A stretch of DNA of 55,385 nt from Acidimicrobiaceae bacterium (lineage in GTDB: Bacteria > Actinomycetota > Acidimicrobiia > Acidimicrobiales > JAUTXP01). Numbering within the stretch: the first letter of the stretch is position 1; each line of letters opens with the position of its first letter. The notes under the pieces are model-generated. The model had not been told where the DNA came from. It worked only from the letters and a program-made list of their open reading frames with translations, and did not search any database. A program made the translations under genes and the position numbers. Positions 38,607 through 45,478 of this stretch are shown here, in pieces. The stretch covers positions 1 through 55,385 of the forward strand of contig JAUTXP010000028.1 in the NCBI GenBank assembly GCA_030837965.1. The letters are read 5' to 3'.

Positions 38607-39367
38607 GGCACGCCCGCGGCGAAGACGCCCACCACCAGTTGACGGGCCGCGGTGCGCAACCACGACCTTCCGGTGAAGGCGGATAGGCCCACGCCCACGG
38701 CCAGTGAGGCCACCAGTCCCAGGGCCACCGACAGCCAGATGGCGGTCGTGCCCTGGGCGAAGAACCACGGCATCAGCGGGATCACGGCGCCGATGGCGAA
38801 GGTGATGAACGAGGCCAGCGCGGCCGAACCGGGCGAGCCCAATTCGGCGGGGTCGATGCCCAGCTCCTCGCGGGCATGCGTCTCCAAGGCCAAGTCCGGG
38901 TCGCGGTGCATCTCCGTGGCCAGTTCCTCGGCCAGCTCTTTGTCGACACCGCGGCTGCGGTAGATCTGCACCAGCTCCCGCCGCTCGTTCTCCGGCCTGC
39001 GGTGCAACTCCTTGCGCTCGATCTCCAGCTCGCGCTCGAGCAGCTCGCGCTGGGCCTGCATGGAGTTGAACTCGCCCGCGGCCATGGAGAAGGCCCCGCC
39101 CAACAGCCCGACCACTCCGGCCAGTCGCACCACTGAAGCGGCGGGATGGGCGCCCGCCACGCCGATCACCAAGGCCACGTTGGAGACGAGCCCGTCGCTG
39201 ATCCCGAACACCGCGGCACGCGCCGTGCCGCCTTGGATGTTGCGGTGGTGGTGCTCGTGGGTGCCGTCGTGCGGGGTGGGCGACTGCGAGGCGGTGGGCT
39301 GTGGGGTCGTCGACTGTGCCGGCGTTGGTTGCGCGGCCGCTTGGGCGGGCGTTCCTTTGGTCACCAT
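38522..39367 (-). CDS. VIT1/CCC1-family iron/manganese transporter
   Basis: 281 residues. A disordered His/Thr/Pro-rich head (HDGTHEHHHRN) precedes membrane helices (AAVFGISDGLVSNVALVIGVAGA, VVRLAGVVGLLGGAFSMAAGEF). A Glu-rich cytosolic helical insert (RELLERELEIERKELHRRPENERRELVQIY) is the metal-binding domain of VIT1-type proteins. Three more membrane helices end at VVGVFAAGVPYLIGRAVGAG. It likely moves Fe2+ or Mn2+ out of the cytosol. The Ala/Thr-rich C-terminal tail is encoded opposite the mshD end. Confidence 0.9.
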   Translation of the reverse strand: MVTKGTPAQAAAQPTPAQSTTPQPTASQSPTPHDGTHEHHHRNIQGGTARAAVFGISDGLVSNVALVIGVAGAHPAASVVRLAGVVGLLGGAFSMAAGEFNSMQAQRELLERELEIERKELHRRPENERRELVQIYRSRGVDKELAEELATEMHRDPDLALETHAREELGIDPAELGSPGSAALASFITFAIGAVIPLMPWFFAQGTTAIWLSVALGLVASLAVGVGLSAFTGRSWLRTAARQLVVGVFAAGVPYLIGRAVGAGTSAATAATGARGVTSIV

Positions 39368-39375
39368 GGCCCTCC

Positions 39376-39382
39376 TACCCTA
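39376..39382. promoter_or_regulatory. Symmetric bidirectional -10 element (VIT1-like / rlmN)
   Basis: TACCCTA gives TACCCT on the plus strand, 5-8 nt before the rlmN GTG codons, and TAGGGT on the minus strand, 9 nt before the transporter ATG at 39367. The 19 bp between the start codons contain no other candidate. Confidence 0.55.
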
Positions 39383-39386
39383 TGGG

Positions 39387-40460
39387 GTGGTGTCCCGTTA
39401 CGACCTCTCCCGCGACGATGTGGCGCGCCTGCTCGCAGGCCAGCCCTCGTATCGGGTCACGCAGGTCTGGGATGCGCTGTACCAGCGGGGCGACGAGCCC
39501 GAGGAGATGACGGCCCTGCCCAAAGGCGTGCGGGCCGAGCTTGCGTCGGCCGAGGAGTTCGGGGCCGCGCTCACGCCCGTCGTGGAGTCGGTGTCGGACA
39601 ACGGCTCAACCGTGAAGTGGCTGTGGTCGCTGGCCGACGGGGCGCGGGTCGAGACCGTGCTCATGCACTACCCGCAGCGCACGACCGTGTGCGTGTCGAC
39701 CCAAGCGGGATGCGCCATGGCGTGCGGGTTCTGCGCCACGGGCCAGGCCGGGTTCGAGCGCAACTTGTCGGTGGGCGAGATCGTGGAACAGGTCGTGCGG
39801 GCCGGGCGGTTGGCCCGGGCGGGCGGGCGGCGACTGTCCAACGTGGTGTTCATGGGCATGGGCGAGCCCTTGGCCAACTACGACCGGACGTGGGGCGCAG
39901 TGCAGCGGCTGCACGACGACGTCGGCCTGTCGGCCCGGCACATCACGGTTTCGACGGTGGGCGTCGTGCCCGGCATCCGCAGGCTGGCCGGGGAGGCGCT
40001 GCCGGTGAACCTGGCCGTGTCGCTGCACGCGGCCAACGACTCGCTGCGCGACTCGCTGGTGCCCTTGAATCGGCGGTACCCGCTCGCTGTCCTGTTGGAG
40101 GCGTGCCGGGTGTACCTGACGGCCAAGGGCAGGCGGCTGTCGTTCGAGTGGGCGTTGATCGACGGCGTGAACGACCGGCCGTCGGACGCGGACGAGTTGG
40201 CCGAGTTGGCCCGGCCACTGGGCGCGCACGTGAACCTGATCCCGCTCAATCCGACGCCGGGGTTCTTGACTCGGGGCACGCCGGCCGCGGGCGTGCGGGC
40301 GTTCAGGGACCGGCTGGTGGCCCTGCGGGTCAACGCCACAGTGCGACGCAACCGCGGCGCCGAGATCGACGCCGCCTGCGGCCAACTGGCCGCGCCTTCC
40401 GTTTCGGCGACAGTCCGCCCTCCCTCTCGTCTGGAGGACATAGGTACCCGCAGGGTGTAG
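39387..40460 (+). CDS. rlmN: 23S rRNA (adenine-2503-C2)-methyltransferase RlmN
   Basis: 357 residues. The radical-SAM motif is CAMACGFCATGQAGFERNLSVGEIVEQV. It also has VVFMGMGEPLANYD, ITVSTVGVVPGIRRLAGEALPVNLAVSLHAANDSLRDSLVPLNRRYP, EWALIDGVNDRP and NLIPLNPTPG. It methylates A2503 of 23S rRNA and some tRNAs using an Fe-S cluster and a methylated Cys. Two adjacent GTG codons (39387, 39390) follow the TACCCT hexamer. The last ten codons (LEDIGTRRV and stop) are inside palindromic repeat A2. Confidence 0.95.
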   Translation: MVSRYDLSRDDVARLLAGQPSYRVTQVWDALYQRGDEPEEMTALPKGVRAELASAEEFGAALTPVVESVSDNGSTVKWLWSLADGARVETVLMHYPQRTTVCVSTQAGCAMACGFCATGQAGFERNLSVGEIVEQVVRAGRLARAGGRRLSNVVFMGMGEPLANYDRTWGAVQRLHDDVGLSARHITVSTVGVVPGIRRLAGEALPVNLAVSLHAANDSLRDSLVPLNRRYPLAVLLEACRVYLTAKGRRLSFEWALIDGVNDRPSDADELAELARPLGAHVNLIPLNPTPGFLTRGTPAAGVRAFRDRLVALRVNATVRRNRGAEIDAACGQLAAPSVSATVRPPSRLEDIGTRRV

Positions 40461-40473
40461 CCATGTCCTCCAG
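40431..40473. repeat. Palindromic repeat family A, copy 2
   Basis: 43 nt. CTGGAGGACATAGG is opposed by GCCATGTCCTCCAG, with an inner CCC-GCA-GGG mini-stem. It covers the last codons of rlmN (L-E-D-I-...), and the TAG stop is at repeat positions 28-30, exactly as in copy 3 at the end of menE. Confidence 0.88.
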
Positions 40474-40507
40474 ACCGGTGAAACCGGGCGGACGGGCGCG
40501 GGGCTGA

Positions 40508-40513
40508 CAGACT
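40508..40513 (+). promoter_or_regulatory. -10 hexamer of the membrane protein gene
   Basis: CAGACT, 7 nt before the ATG at 40521, the same hexamer and spacing as at the histidine kinase gene. Confidence 0.35.
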
Positions 40514-40520
40514 GCGGCCG

Positions 40521-40913
40521 ATGCCCGAGGCCCGTTGGACCAACCCGTCGCAGCCCCAGACGCTCCAGATCGCGGTGTTCCTGTTGTACGCGACGGCGTT
40601 CTTCTTCGTGCTCGACACGCTGCGCTCGGGCGGCATCCGCGTGTACTTCGACGTGTTGCCGTGGGGGCCGCTGCTGATTGCGTCGGCGGTCGCCGCCGTG
40701 TTCGCGGGCCGGGGCATCTCCAGCGAGACCAAGATCGGCTACTACCTCGGCCTGGCCGTGGCCATCTTCCCGTTCGCGTTCCGCGTGCTCTACACCGGCT
40801 CGATCAACGCGCTGTTGAACACCGACCTCGTCGGCCTCATGTTCGAGATCGCCTTGGTCGCCCTGCTGCTGCACCCGCAGACACGCGACTACGAGCGCAT
40901 CTGGTTCAAGTAG
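40521..40913 (+). CDS. Small integral membrane protein of unknown function
   Basis: 130 residues with about four hydrophobic helices: LQIAVFLLYATAFFFVLDTL, WGPLLIASAVAAVFAGRGI, YYLGLAVAIFPFAFRVLYTG and LVGLMFEIALVALLLHP. The soluble ends are short (MPEARWTNPSQPQ, QTRDYERIWFK). I recognise no family. The start has a CAGACT hexamer 7 nt upstream. It ends 2 bp before the stop of the opposing MaoC gene. Confidence 0.75.
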   Translation: MPEARWTNPSQPQTLQIAVFLLYATAFFFVLDTLRSGGIRVYFDVLPWGPLLIASAVAAVFAGRGISSETKIGYYLGLAVAIFPFAFRVLYTGSINALLNTDLVGLMFEIALVALLLHPQTRDYERIWFK

Positions 40914-41372
40914 TCAGGCGTAGTAGCGGTAGACGACCTGGGCCACGCAGGCGGGCTTGTCCTGGCCGTCCACCTCGAAGGTGATGTCCATGGTGACCTG
41001 GGCCCCGCCCGGGATCTCCTCCACGCTCGACAGGGTGGCCCCGGCCCGCAGCTTGGACCCGACCGGCACCGGCGCGGGGAAGCGCAGCTTGTTGATCCCG
41101 TAGTTGACGCCCATGGAGATGCCCCGCACCTGCACCACCTGGGGCAGCAGCAACGGGGCCAGCGAGATGGTGAGGTACCCGTGGGCGATGGGCCCGCCGA
41201 ACGGGCTCTCCTTCTTGGCCCGCTCCGGGTCGACATGGATCCACTGGTGGTCGCCGGTGGCGTCGGCGAACAGGTTGACCTGGTCCTGCGTGACCTCGTG
41301 CCAGTCGCTGTAGCCCAGGTGCTGGCCGACCTTTTCGTCCAGGCCCGCGATGCCCTCGATGATCGTCGTCAT
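40914..41372 (-). CDS. MaoC-like (R)-specific enoyl-CoA hydratase / dehydratase
   Basis: 152 residues, a single hot-dog fold. The hydratase motif is FADATGDHQWIHVDPERAKKESPFGGPIAHGYLTISL, with catalytic Asp41 and His46. The C-terminal strands are KLRFPAPVPVGSKLRAGATLSSVEEIPGGAQVTMDI. It hydrates 2-enoyl-CoA in fatty-acid or sterol breakdown. The ATG at 41372 has TAGTGT 6 nt upstream. An acyl-CoA dehydrogenase gene lies two genes away on the same strand. Confidence 0.93.
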   Translation of the reverse strand: MTTIIEGIAGLDEKVGQHLGYSDWHEVTQDQVNLFADATGDHQWIHVDPERAKKESPFGGPIAHGYLTISLAPLLLPQVVQVRGISMGVNYGINKLRFPAPVPVGSKLRAGATLSSVEEIPGGAQVTMDITFEVDGQDKPACVAQVVYRYYA

Positions 41373-41378
41373 GGCCGG

Positions 41379-41384
41379 ACACTA
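41379..41384 (-). promoter_or_regulatory. -10 hexamer of the maoC-like gene
   Basis: TAGTGT on the minus strand, 6 nt before the ATG at 41372. Confidence 0.5.
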
Positions 41385-41425
41385 CGGCGCACCCGAACAC
41401 CCCGGCCAGTCCCCAGCCTTTGCCG

Positions 41426-41472
41426 TTCTGGGCACCTTTTCTTCGCCCTGCGACAAGATTTGGTGCCCAGAA
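41426..41472. repeat. Palindromic repeat family C, copy 2
   Basis: 47 nt. The outer arms TTCTGGGCACC (41426-41436) and GGTGCCCAGAA (41462-41472) are identical to copy 1. The inner part matches copy 1 read in the reverse orientation. It lies between the MaoC gene and the DUF3152 gene. Confidence 0.85.
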
Positions 41473-41490
41473 CGGGGAGGGAAGTACGCG

Positions 41491-42198
41491 TCAGCGTGAG
41501 AAGGGCGGGGCCAAGGGCTGGTCGTGGCGCGCCGCCCGCGCCACCTCGTCGGGCAAGGGCCAGGGGTTGGGCAGACAGCCCCGCAGCTCGGTCGACTGCT
41601 GGGCCATGACCTCGGCCGGCCTGCCCGCCCGCGGGCACTGCATCTTCGGATGGTGCATGCCCAGCAGGTGCCCGACCTCGTGGTTCACGAGCATCTGCCG
41701 GTAGGTCGCCAGGTCGCCCGTCCACTCGGGTGTGGCCTGTCGCCACCGCGGCGCGTTCAAGGCCACCACCGGACCGTTCTGGCAGGAGTACTTGCCGAAC
41801 ACGTCGTACGGCCTGCACAGCTCCTGCACCTCGGCCGCCTCGCCCAAGACAATGCGGTAGGGCGCGCTCTCGTCGTCTGCACGGACGAACCGAAAGCCCG
41901 CCCGCATCCACCCCCGCTGATCGTGCAGCGTGGCGTCCACCACCTCCTCGAAGCCTGCGTCGGGAGTGTGTCGCTCCACCCGGTAGACGATGTCGACCGT
42001 CCCCGGGGCCGTGGTCGCGGTCGATGACGACGCGGACGATGTCGCCGTCGTCGATGAAGACGATGACGATGACGCCGTCGTCGAACCCGCCGTCGTCGGA
42101 GCCGTCCTCGGCGGCCCGCTCGACCGGCAGCCCGCCACCGACGCCACCACCGACACCGCGGCCACAACCAAGGCCGCGGCCACGCGTCGACGACTCAG
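41491..42198 (-). CDS. DUF3152-type putative zinc metalloprotease lipoprotein
   Basis: 235 residues if translated from the CTG at 42198. That start gives MSRRRVAAALVVAAVSVVAS followed by VAGC, a textbook lipoprotein signal with lipobox Cys24. The first conventional start (GTG, 42183) removes the basic n-region. A Ser/Thr linker follows, then the DUF3152 domain: RRGWMRAGFRFVR, LCRPYDVFGKYSCQNG, VVALNAPRWRQ, and HEVGHLLGMHH (first His near residue 173, the HExxHxxGxxH zinc motif), ending with the GCLPNPWPLP block. The CTG overlaps the upstream TGA as CTGA. It is probably an extracytoplasmic protease or pseudoprotease. Confidence 0.85.
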   Translation of the reverse strand: MSRRRVAAALVVAAVSVVASVAGCRSSGPPRTAPTTAGSTTASSSSSSSTTATSSASSSTATTAPGTVDIVYRVERHTPDAGFEEVVDATLHDQRGWMRAGFRFVRADDESAPYRIVLGEAAEVQELCRPYDVFGKYSCQNGPVVALNAPRWRQATPEWTGDLATYRQMLVNHEVGHLLGMHHPKMQCPRAGRPAEVMAQQSTELRGCLPNPWPLPDEVARAARHDQPLAPPFSR

Positions 42199-43421
42199 AG
42201 CGGGAGCGATCCCGTCGCCGCCTTCACGCTGCCATGGTCCTTCCAGTCGGCGATGGCGTTGCGGGCGATCGTCATCTGATGGACCTCGTCGGCCCCGTCC
42301 GCGAAGCGGGCCCAGCGGGCCTGTTTGAGCATGTCGGCCAAGGGCGTGTCGGTCGAGTACCCGAGGGCGCCGTGGACCTGGATGGCCCGGTCGATGATGC
42401 GCCACAGCGAGTTGGCCACGAAGTGCTTGGCCATCGAGACCTCCGTCTTGAACGGCAGGTCGTTCTCGATGCGAAAGGCGGCGTGCAGCACCATCAGCTT
42501 GCACTGGTACAGCTCCATGGTGGAGTCGGCGATCATCCACTGGATGCCCTGCTTCTCGGCCAGATACGACCCGTGGGCATAGCGGTTCAAGGCCCGGTCG
42601 ATCATCATCTCCAAGGCTGTCTCGGCCTGGCCGATCCAGCGCATGCAGTGGGCCAGGCGGGCAGGCCCCAAGCGGGCCTGGCCGAGAAGATGGCCCTGCC
42701 CCCTGCCGCCGAGCATCTGGTCCTTGTGCACCCGCATGTCGGTGATGCGGATCTCGCAGTGGTTGTGACCGCCGGACATGGTCTCCACGTCCCGCACGAT
42801 CTCCCAGCCCGGCGTATCCGTCTCCACGATGAAGGCCGAGTTGCCCGCCTGCGGGATGTCGGGGTCGTCCTCGGTGCGGCAGATGAGGATGGCGAAGGCC
42901 GCGCCCCGCGCCCCGCTGATGAACCACTTGTGGCCGTTGACCACCCACTCGTCGCCGTCTTGATACGCACGGGTCTGGATCAGCGTCGGGTCGGACCCGG
43001 CCACCTCCGGCTCGGTCATGGCGAAGCAGCTCCGCTGCGTGCCCTCGCACAGGGGCCTGAGGTACCTCTCCTTCTGCTCGTCCGTGGCCCAGTGCAACAG
43101 CGTGTGCATGTTGCCCTCGTCCGGTGCCTGGCAGTTCAACACGAAGGGGCCGATGCCGTGCTTGCCCGCCTCGGCCGACACCGCGGCCATCCCCACCGGG
43201 CCCAACCCCATGCCGCCCCATTCGGTGGGCATGTGGGGCAGCCACAGGTTCCAGTCCTTGGCCTTGGTCCGCAGGTCGACAATGGCCTCGATCCACGCCT
43301 TGCGGTCCCCGCCGTTGGCCCGCACCTTTTCCTGGGCCGGGTCGACCTCGGACTCCATGAACTCCTTGACGCGGGCTCGGATGTCCTCGATCTCGGGCGG
43401 AAAGCTGAAGTCGATGGCCAT
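42195..43421 (-). CDS. Acyl-CoA dehydrogenase
   Basis: 408 residues. The N-terminal helical domain is DFSFPPEIEDIRARVKEFMESEV. The FAD/substrate blocks are CFAMTEPEVAGSDPTLIQTRA and DEWVVNGHKWFISGARGAAFAILICRT, and the C-terminal block is ALGYSTDTPLADMLKQARWARFADGADEVHQMTIAR. In VHGALGYSTDTPL the active-site Glu of short-chain members is not obvious, as in long-chain ACAD10/11-like members (ACAD11-like class is my best guess). The ATG at 43421 has TAGGCT 6 nt upstream. It is coupled to the DUF3152 gene. Confidence 0.93.
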   Translation of the reverse strand: MAIDFSFPPEIEDIRARVKEFMESEVDPAQEKVRANGGDRKAWIEAIVDLRTKAKDWNLWLPHMPTEWGGMGLGPVGMAAVSAEAGKHGIGPFVLNCQAPDEGNMHTLLHWATDEQKERYLRPLCEGTQRSCFAMTEPEVAGSDPTLIQTRAYQDGDEWVVNGHKWFISGARGAAFAILICRTEDDPDIPQAGNSAFIVETDTPGWEIVRDVETMSGGHNHCEIRITDMRVHKDQMLGGRGQGHLLGQARLGPARLAHCMRWIGQAETALEMMIDRALNRYAHGSYLAEKQGIQWMIADSTMELYQCKLMVLHAAFRIENDLPFKTEVSMAKHFVANSLWRIIDRAIQVHGALGYSTDTPLADMLKQARWARFADGADEVHQMTIARNAIADWKDHGSVKAATGSLPL

Positions 43422-43427
43422 GCGACG

Positions 43428-43433
43428 AGCCTA
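43428..43433 (-). promoter_or_regulatory. -10 hexamer of the acyl-CoA dehydrogenase gene
   Basis: TAGGCT on the minus strand, 6 nt before the ATG at 43421. Confidence 0.5.
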
Positions 43434-43473
43434 GGCCCGCCCACGGCGCTGGCCGCCTGCGTCAACCCCGGTG

Positions 43474-44118
43474 TTAGGCCGGGGCCAAGGCGGCCTCGGA
43501 CACGGCCTTCCACGCCGGCGTCTGACGAAGTTCGGCGGCCACGGTCAAGGCGAAGGCGTTGGGCCTGCCCAGCCCGCCCCGCACGATGGCTGCGGGCGTG
43601 GCCGACTGCCAGTCGAAGGCCAGGGCCTCGTCGCGCTGCACCAGCACCTGGGCGACGGGCCGAGGCTCGTCCTCCGGCGCGTCCGCCGCGGTCGGCTCCA
43701 GGCAGACATCGAACGAGAGCAGCGACGCGTAGCGCGTGAACAGATCGGGCAGGAACAGCTTGGGCACGCTGGCCAAACCGGCCACGTAGTCGGCGGGGGT
43801 GGGCGTGCCCGTGGGTCGCAGGTACAGCGACAGGTGGCGATCGCCGGTCGGGAAGTCGGGCGGGGTGTCGCGATGCTCGACCTCGCTGCGCTGCACCCGC
43901 CAACCCAACGGCCGCAAGGCATCGTCGTAGGCTTGGGCCATGGCCGCGGTGCCGTCCGGCGGCAGTGCTCCCGGCGCGGCGGTGGTGGCCGACGTGGCCG
44001 ACTTCGCCCGCCCGCTGCCGTCGTCACTCGATGACCTGCTGCACCCGGCCGGCACCAGCGCGCCAACCGCGACCAGGAGCACGACCACCAAGACGTCGAC
44101 GACTCGTCGTATGGGCAT
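43474..44118 (-). CDS. Hypothetical lipoprotein
   Basis: 214 residues. The signal peptide MPIRRVVDVLVVVLLVAVGA, then LVPAGC, ends in a lipobox (PAGC). A Ser/Ala/Thr linker is followed by a soluble domain (AMAQAYDDALRPLGWRVQRSEVEHRD, RHLSLYLRPTGTPTPADYVAGLASVPKLFLPDLFTRY, AFALTVAAELRQTPAWKAVSEAA). I recognise no family. A TACGTG hexamer 6 nt before the ATG overlaps the promoter of the divergent hydrolase. Confidence 0.78.
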   Translation of the reverse strand: MPIRRVVDVLVVVLLVAVGALVPAGCSRSSSDDGSGRAKSATSATTAAPGALPPDGTAAMAQAYDDALRPLGWRVQRSEVEHRDTPPDFPTGDRHLSLYLRPTGTPTPADYVAGLASVPKLFLPDLFTRYASLLSFDVCLEPTAADAPEDEPRPVAQVLVQRDEALAFDWQSATPAAIVRGGLGRPNAFALTVAAELRQTPAWKAVSEAALAPA

Positions 44119-44124
44119 GACGAG

Positions 44125-44134
44125 CACGTAGCCT
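44125..44134. promoter_or_regulatory. Overlapping -10 hexamers (lipoprotein / epoxide hydrolase-like)
   Basis: TAGCCT on the plus strand (44129-44134), 9 nt before the ATG at 44144. TACGTG on the minus strand (44125-44130), 6 nt before the ATG at 44118; its last base is off-consensus. Confidence 0.4.
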
Positions 44135-44143
44135 GCCGGCCAC

Positions 44144-45007
44144 ATGAAGGAGCGCTACGTCGTCACCAACCGCGTCCGCTTGTTCTGCGTCGAGGCGGGG
44201 CGGGGCCCGCTGGTCGTGCTCGTCCACGGCTGGCCGGAGTTCTGCTGGTCGTGGCGCCATCAGATCCCCGTGCTGGCCGCCGCTGGCTACCGGGTCGTGG
44301 CCGTCGACCTTCCTGGCTACGGGCGCAGCGACAAGCCCCCCGTGACCTACGACGAGCACTGGGTCAATCAATGCCTGGCCGGGCTCGTCCACGGGCTGGG
44401 TGCGGACCGGGCCGTCATGGTCGGACACGACTGGGGCGGGCTCTTGGTGTGGCCCTTCGCCCGGCGCTATCCCGAGCTGACCGCGGGCGTGGTCGGCGTC
44501 AATACGCCCGACCTTCCTCGCCTCCCCATGCCGCCCGTCCAGTTCATGCGCATGGCCCCGCGGCCCAACTACATCGTGCAGTTCCAAGACCGGGGCCCGG
44601 CCGAGTGGTTTCTCACCGCCGACGTTCGAGCCTGGTTGTCATCGGTCTTCCTCGGCCCGGCCACGCATCGCAAGGACGTGTTCCCCGAGGACGTGATCGA
44701 CCGGTACGTGGAGCAGTTCCTGCCCGTCGGCGCCGTCACCCCGCCGCTCGAGTACTACCGGAACTTCGACCGCAACTGGGAGTTGGCCGCCGACCTGCCA
44801 GAGCAGGTCACGGCGCCGGCCCTGATGGTGATGGCCGAGCACGACCCCGTCCTGTCCCCCCGCCTGGCCGACGGCATGGAGGCGCGGGTGCCGAACCTGC
44901 GCAAGGTGCTGATCGAGGACTGCGGCCACTGGACCCAGCAGGAGCAGCCCGAGCGGCTCAACGAGGCCTTGGTCGACTGGCTCGACGGCCTGCCCCGCTG
45001 GGCCTGA
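44144..45007 (+). CDS. Alpha/beta hydrolase, epoxide-hydrolase-like
   Basis: 287 residues. The oxyanion block is VVLVHGWPEFCWSWRHQIPVLAAAGYRVVAVDLPGYGRSDKP. The nucleophile is Asp96 in MVGHDWGGLLVWPFARRYP (an Asp nucleophile, as in epoxide hydrolases and haloalkane dehalogenases), with the acid Asp in MAEHDPVLSP and His in IEDCGHWTQQEQP. Both enzyme classes share this triad; HGWPEF-W-x-WRHQ favours epoxide hydrolase. The TAGCCT hexamer is 9 nt before the start. Confidence 0.9.
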   Translation: MKERYVVTNRVRLFCVEAGRGPLVVLVHGWPEFCWSWRHQIPVLAAAGYRVVAVDLPGYGRSDKPPVTYDEHWVNQCLAGLVHGLGADRAVMVGHDWGGLLVWPFARRYPELTAGVVGVNTPDLPRLPMPPVQFMRMAPRPNYIVQFQDRGPAEWFLTADVRAWLSSVFLGPATHRKDVFPEDVIDRYVEQFLPVGAVTPPLEYYRNFDRNWELAADLPEQVTAPALMVMAEHDPVLSPRLADGMEARVPNLRKVLIEDCGHWTQQEQPERLNEALVDWLDGLPRWA

Positions 45008-45037
45008 CCCGCTGGACCTGACCCGCACCCGGCAGGT

Positions 45038-45427
45038 TCAGGTCAGCAGGTCCCACACGCGGGGGACGAACACGATGCCCGCGATGACCACCGACCCGGC
45101 CGACGCCACCAGCACCGCCCCGGCGGCCAAGTCCTTGACCACGCCCACCCGGTCGTGGTGCTCAGGCTGGACGATGTCGAGCACGGCCTCGATGGCCGTG
45201 TTCAGGGTCTCGCCCAGCAGCACCAAGGTGATGGCAAAGACCAAGGCCGACCACTCGGTGAGCGGGAGCCGAAGGGCGGCCGCAGCCAACAGCACGCCGG
45301 TGGCGGCCACCAGGTGGAACCGCATGTTGGGCTCGCGCCTGACCATGTAGCGCACGCCCCGGAAGGCGTAGCGGAACGAGAGCAGTCGAAGTCCCTTCGA
45401 GTCCTTCACCGCCGGCACCACCAGCAC
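45038..45427 (-). CDS. dgkA: Diacylglycerol kinase family protein (DgkA / undecaprenol kinase type)
   Basis: 129 residues. A cytoplasmic N-terminus (FRYAFRGVRYMVRREPNMRFHLVAA) precedes three membrane helices. The family signature is VLLGETLNTAIEAVLDIVQPEHHDRVGVVKDLAAGAVLVAS, with the catalytic Glu and the metal-binding acidic residues. It phosphorylates diacylglycerol or undecaprenol for lipid recycling. It starts at a GTG in the spacer shared with merR. The GAGTGATC operator lies 26 nt upstream. Confidence 0.92.
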   Translation of the reverse strand: MLVVPAVKDSKGLRLLSFRYAFRGVRYMVRREPNMRFHLVAATGVLLAAAALRLPLTEWSALVFAITLVLLGETLNTAIEAVLDIVQPEHHDRVGVVKDLAAGAVLVASAGSVVIAGIVFVPRVWDLLT

Positions 45428-45452
45428 TCTGAGAGCAACGACTCCAACTGTG

Positions 45453-45466
45453 TGAGTGATCGCTCA
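45453..45466. promoter_or_regulatory. MerR-type operator O1, TGAGTGATCGCTCA
   Basis: A 14-bp near-perfect dyad centred on GATC, directly abutting the TACAAT -10 of merR. MerR regulators bind dyads between -35 and -10, so this is the natural autoregulatory site. Related dyads occur at 48295-48306, 48315-48328 and 52399-52410. Confidence 0.7.
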
Positions 45467-45472
45467 TACAAT
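45467..45472 (+). promoter_or_regulatory. -10 hexamer of merR-menG-menF
   Basis: TACAAT, a near-consensus -10, 6 nt before the merR GTG at 45479. Confidence 0.65.
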
Positions 45473-45478
45473 GCGGGT

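Noticed and set aside
42199-43296. Long frame joining the DUF3152 lipoprotein to upstream sequence
   Set aside because: The upstream part is an off-frame reading of the acyl-CoA dehydrogenase; the lipoprotein signal peptide begins at about 42198.
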